A DNA stretch of 64,000 nucleotides, taken from CANKJK01 sp964400405 (lineage in GTDB: Bacteria > Acidobacteriota > Vicinamibacteria > Vicinamibacterales > UBA2999). Below, in pieces: positions 44,401 to 53,127 of the stretch. The notes under the pieces are model-generated. The model had not been told where the DNA came from. It made no database searches and saw only the letters and a list, made by a program, of their open reading frames with translations. The position numbers were made by a program, and so were the translations under genes. The stretch spans positions 13,543 to 77,542 of the forward strand of contig CAYNUO010000003.1 of assembly GCA_964400405.1 (NCBI GenBank), in the 5' to 3' direction. Within the stretch, counting starts at the first letter, position 1; the number at the start of each line of letters is the position of its first letter.

Positions 44401-45573
44401 CTAGACCGCGGCGCTCAGCTCCGGATAGAGCCGGGCGACGCAGACCGGGCAGATGCCGTGCGTGAACTCGATCTGTGTGACCGGGCTGCGATACGCCTCG
44501 GCGTGCACCCACCGGCCCAGCTCGGTCCGGAGCTTGTGGCACCCCGCGCAGATCGGGAGCAGGTGCGCGCCGGCGCGATGCTGGGGCGGACCCGCCTGGG
44601 GGTCGACGAACTTCGCCACGATGAGGCGTCCCGACCGGGCGCCCCACCGATCCGCGACGGGAACGATCCGGATCGACAGCGTGCCCGCCGGCGTCGGCAG
44701 GTCCGCGTCGTAGGTGTCGGGCACGCGCGTCCAGTTCGGGTACCCCATCAGACGGGCCAGTGACGCGCGGTCGGCAATCCTGGGGTCATCCGCGGCACGG
44801 TTGGCGAAGACCTCGCGGCCGCGGGCGTCGATGACGATCACGGCGTCGCTCATCGCCTGCATGAACGCGGCGCGCGCCTGCGGCACGAGATCCAGCAGCC
44901 CCTGCCGCAGCACGAGCCAGGCGAGGAGTCCGCCGCTGACGCCGACGGCGATCGCCACCAGGTCGAAGCCGGGCCACGGCCCCAGCTTGAAGACCGAAAT
45001 CACGTTGGCGACCCACGGCACGCCGATGACCACGAGGACCACGGCCGTGGCCTGCCGGAAGTCGTGCGCGACCGATGAGAGCGAACGGATGAGCAGCACG
45101 GCTGCGCCGACGTTCAGCGCGTAGTGCTGGGCCATCAGGATCCAGAAGAACCAGCCGTACCGGTAGAGCGCCAGCGCCTCGCCCGGGACCAGGTCGATCC
45201 GGGTCCAGATACCGTGGTGCCACGAGTTGGTCCACGCCATCAGCAGCGCGGTCAGCGGCACGCCCCAGATGGCGAGCAGCAGCCACGGGCGGACCCTGGT
45301 CTCCGCCCCGGTGAGTTCGCGGGCGGCCATGAAAAAGAACGGCGAGGCGGACACCACGCCGAGATACTGGATCTGGGACACGAACTGGCGCGCCTCGACC
45401 GTCTGGACGCGCACTTCGAACGTGTCGCAGAGCGCCCACCACGAGACCGCGAACAGGAGGCACGTCAGGGGCGTTCCGCCGGGCGCATGACGGCGCGGCC
45501 ACACCACGACCGCGGCGGCGAACGCGACAAGTCCGGCCACGAGGTACACGAGAGAAAAGAGCCCAGCCTGCAT
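44401..45573 (-). CDS. 7TM sensor protein with PAS-like region and Cys-rich tail
   Basis: A 390-residue membrane protein. Seven hydrophobic segments in residues 1-215 match the N-terminal histidine-kinase 7TM sensing domain; SQIQYLGV and SWWALCDTFE are typical. A PAS-like segment follows (MSDAVIVIDARGREVFAN). There is no kinase or cyclase domain. Instead the last 50 residues hold CAGCHKLR, a Trp-Val-His-Ala-Glu-Ala-Tyr stretch, and FTHGICPVC, a zinc-binding-like motif seen at the end of some receiver-domain proteins. This looks like a sensor whose output is an unrecognised zinc module. The ligand and partner are unknown. Confidence 0.78.
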   Translation of the reverse strand: MQAGLFSLVYLVAGLVAFAAAVVVWPRRHAPGGTPLTCLLFAVSWWALCDTFEVRVQTVEARQFVSQIQYLGVVSASPFFFMAARELTGAETRVRPWLLLAIWGVPLTALLMAWTNSWHHGIWTRIDLVPGEALALYRYGWFFWILMAQHYALNVGAAVLLIRSLSSVAHDFRQATAVVLVVIGVPWVANVISVFKLGPWPGFDLVAIAVGVSGGLLAWLVLRQGLLDLVPQARAAFMQAMSDAVIVIDARGREVFANRAADDPRIADRASLARLMGYPNWTRVPDTYDADLPTPAGTLSIRIVPVADRWGARSGRLIVAKFVDPQAGPPQHRAGAHLLPICAGCHKLRTELGRWVHAEAYRSPVTQIEFTHGICPVCVARLYPELSAAV

Positions 45574-45615
45574 CCAGATTGTCCCCGCGGCCTGCCGCAG
45601 TGTTGCCGGAGGGTA

Positions 45616-46470
45616 CTACAACGATGTGAAGCGTTTCGGTGGTGCTGACGCACCTGTCACAACATGTGCCTGAGAGTGCCCAGGAAAATGTAGAACCTCA
45701 ACCTCCCGTCCGAATGCACGGCTGAGCTGCGATCCGGTCAGCACGGCATCCCGCGGGCCGTCGGCGATCAGATGCCCGTCCTTGAGGAGGAGCACGCGCC
45801 CGATCTCGGGGACGAGTTCCTCGACGTGGTGCGTCACGAGCAGCACCGTCGTTCCGGAGCGGCACGCGGTGCGGACGGCGTCGAGGAAGTCCTGCCGCGC
45901 GGCAAGGTCGAGGCCGGTGGTCGGTTCATCGAGCAGCAGCAGATCGGGCGCGGCCACGAGCGCCCGCGCGATGAGCACCCTGCGCCGCTCACCGGCGGAC
46001 AGCGACGGCAGCAGGCGATCCGCCAGATGCGTGAGTCCCACGGCGTCCACCGCGCGTGCCGCCTGCGCGCGCTGGGCGGTACTGACGACCTGGTGCGAGA
46101 AGACACCTTCGCTGCCCAGCAGGCCCGAGAGCACCGCGTCCACGACGCGCACGCGCCCACCCGCACTGCTCCGCGCGAATCCGGCTTCGAGGTCCGCGGA
46201 GACCAGGCCGATGCGCCGCATCAGCGCCGTCCGCTCGATACGCCCGCGGCCGAACCACTGCACCGGCTCGGGATGGGACGCCGAGGCCAGCGGATGATCC
46301 GCGAGGGTAAGGAGCCTGATGAGGGAGGACTTGCCTGAGCCGTTCGGCCCGAGGATCGCGGTGTGGTCGCCCGCGTGGATGGTGAAGGAGAGCTGGTGGA
46401 GGACCTGCGCGCCGCTCCTGACGAGCGACGCGCCGGCCACGCTCAGGACGGGTGGGGCACTGATGCTCAC
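45616..46470 (-). CDS. ABC transporter ATP-binding protein
   Basis: A 284-residue nucleotide-binding subunit starting at GTG 46470. Walker A is LGPNGSGKSS, the signature motif is a divergent LSAGERRRV, Walker B is LLLLDEPTTGLD, and the H-loop is VTHH. The order and short linkers resemble the iron- or molybdenum-type ATPases related to ModF/YlmA, which have no dedicated permease beside them. No permease gene is present in this window, so this may be a stand-alone ATPase or use a permease elsewhere. Confidence 0.86.
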   Translation of the reverse strand: MSISAPPVLSVAGASLVRSGAQVLHQLSFTIHAGDHTAILGPNGSGKSSLIRLLTLADHPLASASHPEPVQWFGRGRIERTALMRRIGLVSADLEAGFARSSAGGRVRVVDAVLSGLLGSEGVFSHQVVSTAQRAQAARAVDAVGLTHLADRLLPSLSAGERRRVLIARALVAAPDLLLLDEPTTGLDLAARQDFLDAVRTACRSGTTVLLVTHHVEELVPEIGRVLLLKDGHLIADGPRDAVLTGSQLSRAFGREVEVLHFPGHSQAHVVTGASAPPKRFTSL

Positions 46471-46496
46471 CGTGTCCTGCCGACGTCCGGGGACGT

Positions 46497-46841
46497 CTAC
46501 TTGACGTGCTTGTTGACGAGCTTCGTCATCTCGAACATGTTCACGGTCGCCTTGCCGCCAAACACGGCCTTCAGAGCGGCGTCCGCGTTGATGTTCCGCT
46601 TGTTCTTCGAATCCTGGAGCTTGTTCTTCTTGATGTAGGCCCAGAGCTTCTTGGTCAGCTCCGTCCGGGGGAGCGGCTTGTCACCGACGACCGCTGCGAG
46701 GACCGCGTCGGGTGCCACCGCGCGCATGAACGCCGCGTTCGGCTTACGCGCGCTCTTCTTCTTTGCGGGCTTTGCAGCCTTCTTCACTGCCTTCTTCACA
46801 GCCTTCTTCGCAGCCTTCTTCTTGGTCGCCTTCTTGGCCAT
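46497..46841 (-). CDS. SWIB-domain protein with Lys/Ala-rich tail
   Basis: A 114-residue protein. Residues 1-34 are almost only Lys and Ala (AKKATKKKAAKKAVKK and similar), like the tails of histone H1 or HU-extended proteins. From residue 45 onward is a SWIB/MDM2 domain: VGDKPLPRTELTKKLWAYIKKNKLQD then the basic NINADAALKAVFGG and FEMTKLVNKHV. In Chlamydia and other bacteria such domains are small and of uncertain role; in eukaryotes they are chromatin proteins. The tail suggests DNA binding in the nucleoid. AAAGGAG sits before ATG 46841, which fixes this start over an earlier one at 46892. Confidence 0.88.
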   Translation of the reverse strand: MAKKATKKKAAKKAVKKAVKKAAKPAKKKSARKPNAAFMRAVAPDAVLAAVVGDKPLPRTELTKKLWAYIKKNKLQDSKNKRNINADAALKAVFGGKATVNMFEMTKLVNKHVK

Positions 46842-46947
46842 TGAATCTCCTTTGGAGAGAGAGGGTGGTGCGTGTCTCGCGGATGGTAGCACGCTCCCGG
46901 GGAGAGTTCACCCGGGAAACAGCGCGTTCTCAGAGGGGAGGGCGTCC

Positions 46948-49257
46948 CTAGTACCGGAAGACGCGGTTGACCTTCACGATGAAGGACCGGTTCTGCAGGT
47001 CGGGAAACCCGACCCGGTTCAGCGTGTCCCGCTGGTCGTTGTAGACGATGAAGAGCTCGCTGCCCGGGATGTACTCCCACCGGAACCGGACGTTGGCAGC
47101 GAGGGTATGGTTCGACTGGTTGTACTGGATGAGCGCGGTGGTGAAGGCCCAGGGCGTCAGCGTGAAGGTCACGCGCGAGGTGACCAGCCGCTGGGTGAAC
47201 GACCCGGTGCTGACCTCCACGTTGTTCAGCGTCACCGCGGGCTCCATCGAGAGGCGGGGCCCCACGTTGACGCGGCCGCTCGAGAGGCTGACGGTGGTCT
47301 TCGTCCCGTCGTAGAAGGCGCCCTGTTCGAAGGCGACGTTGCCCGAGAGATTCCGCTGACGGCCGAAGTTGTAACCGGCCCGCCAGAACTGGAAGCCGTA
47401 GTCACCGACCGGCAGCGTCACGGTGGGCGCGATGCGGAAGGGCGCCGGCAGGAACTCGTGCTGGTCGCTGACCTCGGCGAACAGGACGTCCTGGTTCTGG
47501 TACTGGATCTCGAAGCGGCCGGTGACCAGCCGGGACTCGAGCCGTCCGGTCGTGTAGTTGTCAATGTTCGAGAAGGAGCCCGAGTAGAGATACTTCCGGA
47601 CGACCTTGTTCTTCTTCGGCCGGGGACTGAAGCGGACCGACCCGAGGTTCTTCCGCATGTCCGGACGGCGGACGAAGCCGACCTCAGGGTTGAAGAACCG
47701 GCCGACGCCGAGGTGGTCGAACTGCAGGCCCCACCGATCCGCGTTGTAGTCCATGAACGCGCGGTAGCTGCGCTGCGCACCCGCGCCTGTCGGGGTGCGG
47801 CCGCTCTCGGCCTGCGCCCAGTAGGCGCTGGCCTGGAAGTCGGGGCCGAACGCCCACGAGCTGTCGACGCCGTACGAGGTCGCGGCGTCCGGTCTGACCG
47901 CGCCCACGGACCGGTGGGTCACGATCATGCCGATGTTGTTCCGGCCGAACAGATCGCGACGGACCCGCAGCACCGAGAAGTTCGTGGCTTCGGTTCGCGA
48001 CCGGGCCTCCTCGCCCCCCTGCACGTTCAACGCGCCGATGGTGAACTTGCCCTGCCGGCCCGAGAGGCGCCCGCCCCCGATGAGGGGCACCTCCTGTGCC
48101 GCCGCCGAGAGGCCGATGGCCCGGCTGTAGAAGATCAGGGGCACATCGCTGCCCACGTTGGCCGTGGTGTTCGTGGCGGCGAAGGCAAACAGGCCGCCGT
48201 TTTCGAGGAAGAAGTCGCGCTTCTCCGGGAAGAACAGGCTGAAGCGCGTCAGGTTCACCTGCTGCTCGTCCGCCTCGACCTGGGCGAAGTCGGTGTTGAC
48301 CGTGATGTCGGCGAGCAGGCCCTGCGTCACGGCGTATTTCATGTCGACGCCGACGTCGCCGCCGAGGTCGTTCTCCACCACGGGCCGCGCCAGCTTGTCG
48401 GTGCCGATATTGCCGCGGACGTACGGCTTGATGTCGAGGTTGCGGGATCCCTGTGGCGGCTCGAGCCCCACCAGTTCGGCCGCCAGTGCGGCACGGAAGT
48501 GACCCTGGCTGCCGACCGACGGCGGGATCGGCACGACGTACGAGTACTCGTTCTTCGCCATGTTCCGGCGGCGCAGCTGCACACCCCAGGGATGGTTCGC
48601 GCCGGGCGTGTACCGCAGGGACTTCCACGGCACGCGCGCCTCGACGACGTAGCCCTTGTCGAAGTAGCCCGTCTTCACATACCAGATCGGATTCCAGTCG
48701 AGGCTGACCTGCCGTTCGTTGGTCACCTGGCCGTCGATGCGGCCGCCGGCAGCCGAGATCTCGAAGAACAGCACGTTCCGGCGGTCGTGGAACGTGTCGA
48801 AGCTGAAGGCGAACTGGTCGTTCTGGACGATGTTGGTGTTGTCGCGCCGCATCTCGTTCGCCATGAGCTTGCTCATGTCACTTTCCCAGCAGCGGCAGGT
48901 CACGTACACGTACTTGTCATCGAAGAAGATCCACACCTCGCTCTTCTCGGTGGCCGGCGCGTACGGCACCGGGTCGTTCTGGATGAAGTCGCTGGCCGGC
49001 TGCACCTGGCTGTAGATCGGCTCGTCCACTTTGCCGTCGATCCTGAGCGGGGTGCTCAGACGCACGGCCCGCAGCGTCGCCCGGCCGTACATGTCGCGCG
49101 CGATCGTCTGGGGCGCGTCGGGCGCGGCTGGCAGCGGCGTGCCCGGCGGAGCGGCGGGTGGCGCCGGGAGGCCGGGACGCGTGGCCTGCTGCGCCCACAC
49201 CGGCACGGCCAGGAAGACGGCACTCAACCACAGGACGAGGACGCGGGCAGTCGCCAT
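46948..49257 (-). CDS. DUF5916 outer-membrane-type protein with CBM9-like domain
   Basis: A 769-residue exported protein. After a signal peptide (cleavage near VWAQQ) a Pro-rich linker leads to a CBM9-like beta domain (RIDGKVDEPIYSQV, EVWIFFDDKYVYV, VVEARVPWKSL; about 65-240), then a DUF5916 region with NTDFAQVEADEQQVNLTRFSLFFPEKRDFFLENGGLFAF, here given as two family blocks around residues 320-360. The rest has alternating beta strands and ends in FRY, as in barrel proteins. This family is common in Bacteroidota and Acidobacteriota; the ligand is unknown. ATG 49257 opens the signal peptide; ATG 49278 is seven codons earlier. Confidence 0.82.
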   Translation of the reverse strand: MATARVLVLWLSAVFLAVPVWAQQATRPGLPAPPAAPPGTPLPAAPDAPQTIARDMYGRATLRAVRLSTPLRIDGKVDEPIYSQVQPASDFIQNDPVPYAPATEKSEVWIFFDDKYVYVTCRCWESDMSKLMANEMRRDNTNIVQNDQFAFSFDTFHDRRNVLFFEISAAGGRIDGQVTNERQVSLDWNPIWYVKTGYFDKGYVVEARVPWKSLRYTPGANHPWGVQLRRRNMAKNEYSYVVPIPPSVGSQGHFRAALAAELVGLEPPQGSRNLDIKPYVRGNIGTDKLARPVVENDLGGDVGVDMKYAVTQGLLADITVNTDFAQVEADEQQVNLTRFSLFFPEKRDFFLENGGLFAFAATNTTANVGSDVPLIFYSRAIGLSAAAQEVPLIGGGRLSGRQGKFTIGALNVQGGEEARSRTEATNFSVLRVRRDLFGRNNIGMIVTHRSVGAVRPDAATSYGVDSSWAFGPDFQASAYWAQAESGRTPTGAGAQRSYRAFMDYNADRWGLQFDHLGVGRFFNPEVGFVRRPDMRKNLGSVRFSPRPKKNKVVRKYLYSGSFSNIDNYTTGRLESRLVTGRFEIQYQNQDVLFAEVSDQHEFLPAPFRIAPTVTLPVGDYGFQFWRAGYNFGRQRNLSGNVAFEQGAFYDGTKTTVSLSSGRVNVGPRLSMEPAVTLNNVEVSTGSFTQRLVTSRVTFTLTPWAFTTALIQYNQSNHTLAANVRFRWEYIPGSELFIVYNDQRDTLNRVGFPDLQNRSFIVKVNRVFRY

Positions 49258-49320
49258 AAGCGAGCAAGGATAATCCACGGATCACGCCGCGCCCCGCTCT
49301 CACGACAAATTACGACCACG

Positions 49321-49326
49321 TATACT
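49321..49326 (+). promoter_or_regulatory. -10 element for the flavin oxidoreductase gene
   Basis: TATACT lies nine bases before the TTG start at 49336, so transcription would begin two or three bases upstream of the codon. The region is also the divergent promoter of the DUF5916 gene. Confidence 0.5.
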
Positions 49327-49335
49327 TGGGCCTCT

Positions 49336-50358
49336 TTGATCCTTTCCTTCCTCGACCTGCTCCCCGTCGCCAGCGGCGTGCAGCCGGGCGACGTCATCCG
49401 CAGCGCCGAGACCGTCGCCCGCGCGGCCGAAGCCGCCGGCTACCACCGGTACTGGGTGGCCGAGCATCACAACATGCCGAGCATCGCGAGTGCGGCGCCG
49501 GACATCCTGATCGCGCACGTCGCGGCGCGAACGAGCCGGATTCGCGTGGGCGCCGGCGGCATCATGCTGCCCAATCACGCCCCCCTGCGGATCGTGGAGG
49601 CGTTCCGGACGCTCGAAGCGCTCCACCCCGGGCGCATCGATCTCGGCCTGGGCCGAGCGCCCGGCACGGACGCGGTCACATCCTCCGCGCTGCGGCGTGG
49701 CGCCGGAGACGACCCGAACGAGCGGCTGTCGGAGTTGATGGCCTTCGAGCACGGCACGTTTCCGGCACAGCACCCGTTTCATCACATCGCCCCCACGCCG
49801 GCAGGCGTGAGCCTGCCCCCCGTGTGGATGCTGGGCTCCACCACGGCCGGCGCGGCCATCGGCGCGTCGCTGGGCGTCCGCTATGCCTTTGCCGGGCACT
49901 TCGCAATGCGCAACGCGGCCGCGGCTATCGCGCTCTACCGGACGCGTTTCCAGCCGGCGGCCTCGCCCGCCGCGCACTCCTCCATGCTGGCGGCGCCGTA
50001 CGCGATGCTGGCCGTCACCGTGATCTGCGGCGAGGACGACGCCCACGCCGTGCGCATGGCCGCGCCGGTCAAGCTGGCGATCGCCCGGAGCCTCACCGGG
50101 CAGCGGCTGCCGATCGCCCACGAGCAGGAAGCGCTCGCCTACCGGTTCAGTCCGGAGGAGGATGCCGCGGCCAACACGTTCCTCGAGGGAGCGATTGTCG
50201 GGGGACCGGACCGCGTCAGAAGCGCGCTGGACGCCGTGGCCGCCCGGACTGGCGCGGACGAGATCATGGTCTCGACGCTGGTTCCCAACCTGGACGACCG
50301 CCTGGCCTCGCTGGCGCGGGTGGCGGCGGCCGTGGGACCGGAGCCGGGACCCGCCTAA
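49336..50358 (+). CDS. Luciferase-like flavin-dependent oxidoreductase
   Basis: A 340-residue LLM-class TIM-barrel oxidoreductase using FMN, of the MsnO8-like subgroup. LSFLDLLPVASGV at the start, YWVAEHHNMPSIASAAPDILIAHVAA, GAGGIMLPNHAPLRIVEAF and RIDLGLGRAPGTD are group blocks and EHH is near the flavin site. The start is a TTG (reading Ile-Leu-Ser-Phe-Leu next), chosen because TATACT is nine bases upstream and no ATG or GTG precedes the conserved beginning. The substrate is unknown. Its stop overlaps the convergent YcxB-like stop (CTAA). Confidence 0.87.
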   Translation: MILSFLDLLPVASGVQPGDVIRSAETVARAAEAAGYHRYWVAEHHNMPSIASAAPDILIAHVAARTSRIRVGAGGIMLPNHAPLRIVEAFRTLEALHPGRIDLGLGRAPGTDAVTSSALRRGAGDDPNERLSELMAFEHGTFPAQHPFHHIAPTPAGVSLPPVWMLGSTTAGAAIGASLGVRYAFAGHFAMRNAAAAIALYRTRFQPAASPAAHSSMLAAPYAMLAVTVICGEDDAHAVRMAAPVKLAIARSLTGQRLPIAHEQEALAYRFSPEEDAAANTFLEGAIVGGPDRVRSALDAVAARTGADEIMVSTLVPNLDDRLASLARVAAAVGPEPGPA

Positions 50359-50897
50359 GCCGGCGGCGACGCCTCCTGCGGGCGCCTGGCGGCCTCCAGA
50401 CGCGTCCGGGCGCACTGCACGAAGGCCTGCCAGGCCGCGTCGTCGGCGAAGGCCCTGCGGGGCACGACGTAGCCCGCCAGCGTGTCCGTCATCAGAAACA
50501 GGTAGGCGCCGGTCTGCACCACCTCCAGCACGCCCGCCCACGTCGTGAAGCCCTGGTGCAGCGGCGCGAGCTGGCGGACGCCGTCCTCCGACAGCGCGAT
50601 CGTCCTGGGCCCGACGAGCGAGCCACGCTCCCCCGGCGAGGCCGCGAGGCGGTAGAGGCGCGAGAGGGGCCACCAGATTGCCGGCACGAGCAGCGCCACG
50701 ACCAGCGCCGACGCGGGGTCGACACGCACGCCGAGGGCGCCCGAGAGCACGCCGCCCGCGAGAACCGCCGCCAGCACGAGCACGAGCCAGTAGAGCGGCG
50801 TCCGTACGGAGGCGCGGATGCGCCCCGTCACGAACCGCTGGAACGCCGCCATGTCCGCCCTGGTGGCGCTGAAGCTCACGCGCAGTTCGGGGTCCAT
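50355..50897 (-). CDS. YcxB-like membrane protein
   Basis: A 180-residue protein with two membrane helices (about residues 37-57 and 62-85) followed by the YcxB-like C-terminal domain: ALSEDGVRQLAPLHQGFTTWAGVLEVVQTGAYLFLMTD and VVPRRAFADDAAWQAF (given as two blocks). The domain is a small beta-rich fold of unknown function found near the membrane. The gene overlaps the oxidoreductase stop by four bases and follows the DUF486 gene by seven bases, so it is probably cotranscribed with that gene. Confidence 0.8.
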   Translation of the reverse strand: MDPELRVSFSATRADMAAFQRFVTGRIRASVRTPLYWLVLVLAAVLAGGVLSGALGVRVDPASALVVALLVPAIWWPLSRLYRLAASPGERGSLVGPRTIALSEDGVRQLAPLHQGFTTWAGVLEVVQTGAYLFLMTDTLAGYVVPRRAFADDAAWQAFVQCARTRLEAARRPQEASPPA

Positions 50898-50904
50898 GGG
50901 CTCG

Positions 50905-51249
50905 CTACGCTCCGCGGAACACGAAGTACACCGCGCCGAGCAGGCACAGCCCGGCCCAGAGGAAGTCGAGCCGCACCGGCTGCTTCATGTACCAGACGGC
51001 GAACGGCACGAAGACCACCAGCGTGATGACCTCCTGCATCACCTTGAGCTGCGGCAGGCTGAAGGCCTCGGCGCCGATCCGGTTGGCGGGTACCTGCAGG
51101 AGGTATTCGAACAGCGCGATGCCCCAGCTGATGAGCGCCGCGACGAGCACGGGCTTGTCGCGCAGCGTCCGGAGGTGGCCGTACCACGCGACGGTCATGA
51201 AGACGTTCGAACAGATCAACAGGCCACTGGTCGTCAGGAGGATGCGCAT
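50905..51249 (-). CDS. DUF486 (DMT-like) small membrane protein
   Basis: A 114-residue protein with four hydrophobic helices, typical of the DUF486 family, which is related to the drug/metabolite transporter fold. NVFMTVAWYGHLR, ALISWGIALFEYLLQVPANRIG and LKVMQEVITLVVFVPFAV are its conserved blocks. Such proteins probably act as homodimers. The transported compound is unknown. It starts the short leftward operon with the YcxB-like gene. Confidence 0.86.
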   Translation of the reverse strand: MRILLTTSGLLICSNVFMTVAWYGHLRTLRDKPVLVAALISWGIALFEYLLQVPANRIGAEAFSLPQLKVMQEVITLVVFVPFAVWYMKQPVRLDFLWAGLCLLGAVYFVFRGA

Positions 51250-51304
51250 GTCGCGGACATGATGCCGCAGCAGCCGGGCCGCCGTGAACGGGCTCCCGTC
51301 GCGC

Positions 51305-51342
51305 CAAAAGAAAAGGGCCGGAGCGTCTGGCGCCCCGGCCCT
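51305..51342 (-). terminator. Rho-independent terminator after module C
   Basis: On the minus strand AGGGCCGG and CCGGCCCT pair around a 13-base loop and are followed by TTTTCTTTT. It is the only classic U-tract terminator I saw, 26 bases after the ankyrin stop, and ends the module C operon. Confidence 0.8.
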
Positions 51343-51367
51343 GGATTACTCGAACGTCCGTTCCGGT

Positions 51368-53104
51368 CTACTTCGGGGCGACGTACGGCTCCGTGTCGGT
51401 GATCTGGCTCTGGGCGTCGACCGCGACGACCTTCACCAGCCCGGCCACGTTGGCCTTGACCTCCGCCTCGATGGCCGGCACGTACCCGGCGCCTTCGACG
51501 CGGACGATCTCACCCACCTTGAACTTCGCGCCGACGGTCAGCAGGCTCGTGTCGTTGACCTTCGGCTTGTCGGGCGCCACGCGGCCGATCTTCGTGTAGT
51601 ACTCGCGCAGGTACGCGGCCGTCTGCGGCTGGGCCTTGAAGAACCCGGCGAAGAACTGGCCGTCGCACACCTGAATCGGCTTCCAGCCGAGGACATTCGC
51701 CTGATCCAGGTTCTCCGTGGCGCCGTGATCCAGCAGATAGCCGGCCACCGAGTTGGTGCCGCTGTAGCACGCACCGTGCAGCGCCGTCTCCTTGTTCTTG
51801 TTGACGGCCGCCACCGGAATCTTCAGCTCCTCGACGAGGTACTTGACCGAGGCGAGACGCTCTTCCTCGGTGCCCGCATCCTCGAGCGGATTCAGGATCG
51901 CGACGCCGGCTGCCACCATGAGCGGCGTGTCCTCGTCGGCGTTCTTGATGTTCGGGTCCGCGCCGTTGGCGACGAGCAGCTTCATCATCGGCACGTCCGC
52001 CACCTTCGCCGCCTGCAGGAACGCCGTGGCGCCCACGCGGTTGAAGCGGTTGCGGTAGCCGTCACCGAAGCTCTTCGTAGCCTGAAAGTTCACCTTCGCG
52101 CCCTTGTCGATCATCTTCTTCGCGAGCGTCAGGCTGTCCACCGTGCCGGTCGGCTCCGGATTCAGCGGCCCGAACTTCGCGTTCAGACGGCGCGTCCACA
52201 CGAGCTGCTGCAGCGCCGTGTAGCCGGGTCCCTTGTTCGGGTCGGCGCCGCGGTCCAGCAGGTAGCTGGCCACCTCGTAGTGGCGGTTGAGCACCGCGAG
52301 CAGCAGCACCGTGGTGCCGTCGCCCGGCTTCTCGTCGTTCACGTTGGCACCGGCGTCGAGCAGCGTCTTGAGGACGTCGAGCTGCCCTTCACGCGCGGCC
52401 CACATGACCGGCGTGAACTCCAGGCCGTTCGTGTTCGGCGACCACGCCGGATCGCGGTGCGCGCGCAGACCGATCGGGTCGTTGACGCGCGGGATGCGCC
52501 CGCCCGGCATGCCCGGCTTCGGCGCCTTCGAGCGGGCGTTCACGTTCGCTCCGGCCTCGAGCAGCACCTTTACGACCGCCGTCGCGCCTTCGGACGCCGC
52601 CCACATCAGCGCCGTCTGCTGGCGGGAGGACTCGGCCACGTTGACGTTCGCACCCTTGGCGAGCAGCGCCTTCACGGCGTCGGCGTTGCCCGAGCGCGCG
52701 GCCATCATCAGCACCGGCTCGCCCGTGACCACGGCGTTGGCGTCCTCGCCCTTGGCCAGCAGCAGCTCGATCACCCCGGCGTTGCCCTTGTTGCACGCCA
52801 GCGCGAACGGCGTGGCGCCCGCGCGGGTCGTCGCCTTCACGTTGGCGCCGGCCTTGAGCAGCAGGTCGGCCACCTGGGCGTTGCCGATGTGCGCGGCCCA
52901 GTGCAGGGCCGTGGTGCCATCGGGCTCCGAGGCGTTGACGTCGACCTTCTGCGCGAGCAGGGTCTTCACCGTCGCCACGTTGCCGTTCTTCACCGCGTCG
53001 ATCAGGGCGACGCGGCGGGCGGCTGCCTCGGAAGAGGCAGCCACCGTCAGGGTCACGAGAAGCGCTGCCGCCGCGAGGGCGATGCGCCGGATGTTGCGGT
53101 TCAT
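51368..53104 (-). CDS. Exported ankyrin-repeat protein (module C)
   Basis: A 578-residue protein with a signal peptide (cleavage near SSEAAA) and about ten ankyrin repeats with TALHWAAHIG, TALMWAASEG and LLDRGADPN motifs. It keeps the segment GATAFLQAAKVADVPMMKLLVANGADP seen in the module B homologue and the following EDTPLMVAAG. After the repeats is a C-terminal extension (residues ~470-578): a helical segment with FFAGFFKAQPQTAAYLREYYTKIG and a beta-rich end (VGEIVRVEGAGYVPAI). The other ankyrin proteins do not have this. AAGGAGC sits before ATG 53104, which is preferred over 53128. It is the last gene of the module C operon. Confidence 0.86.
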   Translation of the reverse strand: MNRNIRRIALAAAALLVTLTVAASSEAAARRVALIDAVKNGNVATVKTLLAQKVDVNASEPDGTTALHWAAHIGNAQVADLLLKAGANVKATTRAGATPFALACNKGNAGVIELLLAKGEDANAVVTGEPVLMMAARSGNADAVKALLAKGANVNVAESSRQQTALMWAASEGATAVVKVLLEAGANVNARSKAPKPGMPGGRIPRVNDPIGLRAHRDPAWSPNTNGLEFTPVMWAAREGQLDVLKTLLDAGANVNDEKPGDGTTVLLLAVLNRHYEVASYLLDRGADPNKGPGYTALQQLVWTRRLNAKFGPLNPEPTGTVDSLTLAKKMIDKGAKVNFQATKSFGDGYRNRFNRVGATAFLQAAKVADVPMMKLLVANGADPNIKNADEDTPLMVAAGVAILNPLEDAGTEEERLASVKYLVEELKIPVAAVNKNKETALHGACYSGTNSVAGYLLDHGATENLDQANVLGWKPIQVCDGQFFAGFFKAQPQTAAYLREYYTKIGRVAPDKPKVNDTSLLTVGAKFKVGEIVRVEGAGYVPAIEAEVKANVAGLVKVVAVDAQSQITDTEPYVAPK

Positions 53105-53127
53105 CAGTATCGCTCCTTGATGCTGCA

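Noticed and set aside
46896..46916. CCCGGG hairpin after the DUF5916 gene as a terminator
   Set aside because: Only a six-base stem, no U-tract, and it lies close to the SWIB promoter, so its role is unclear.
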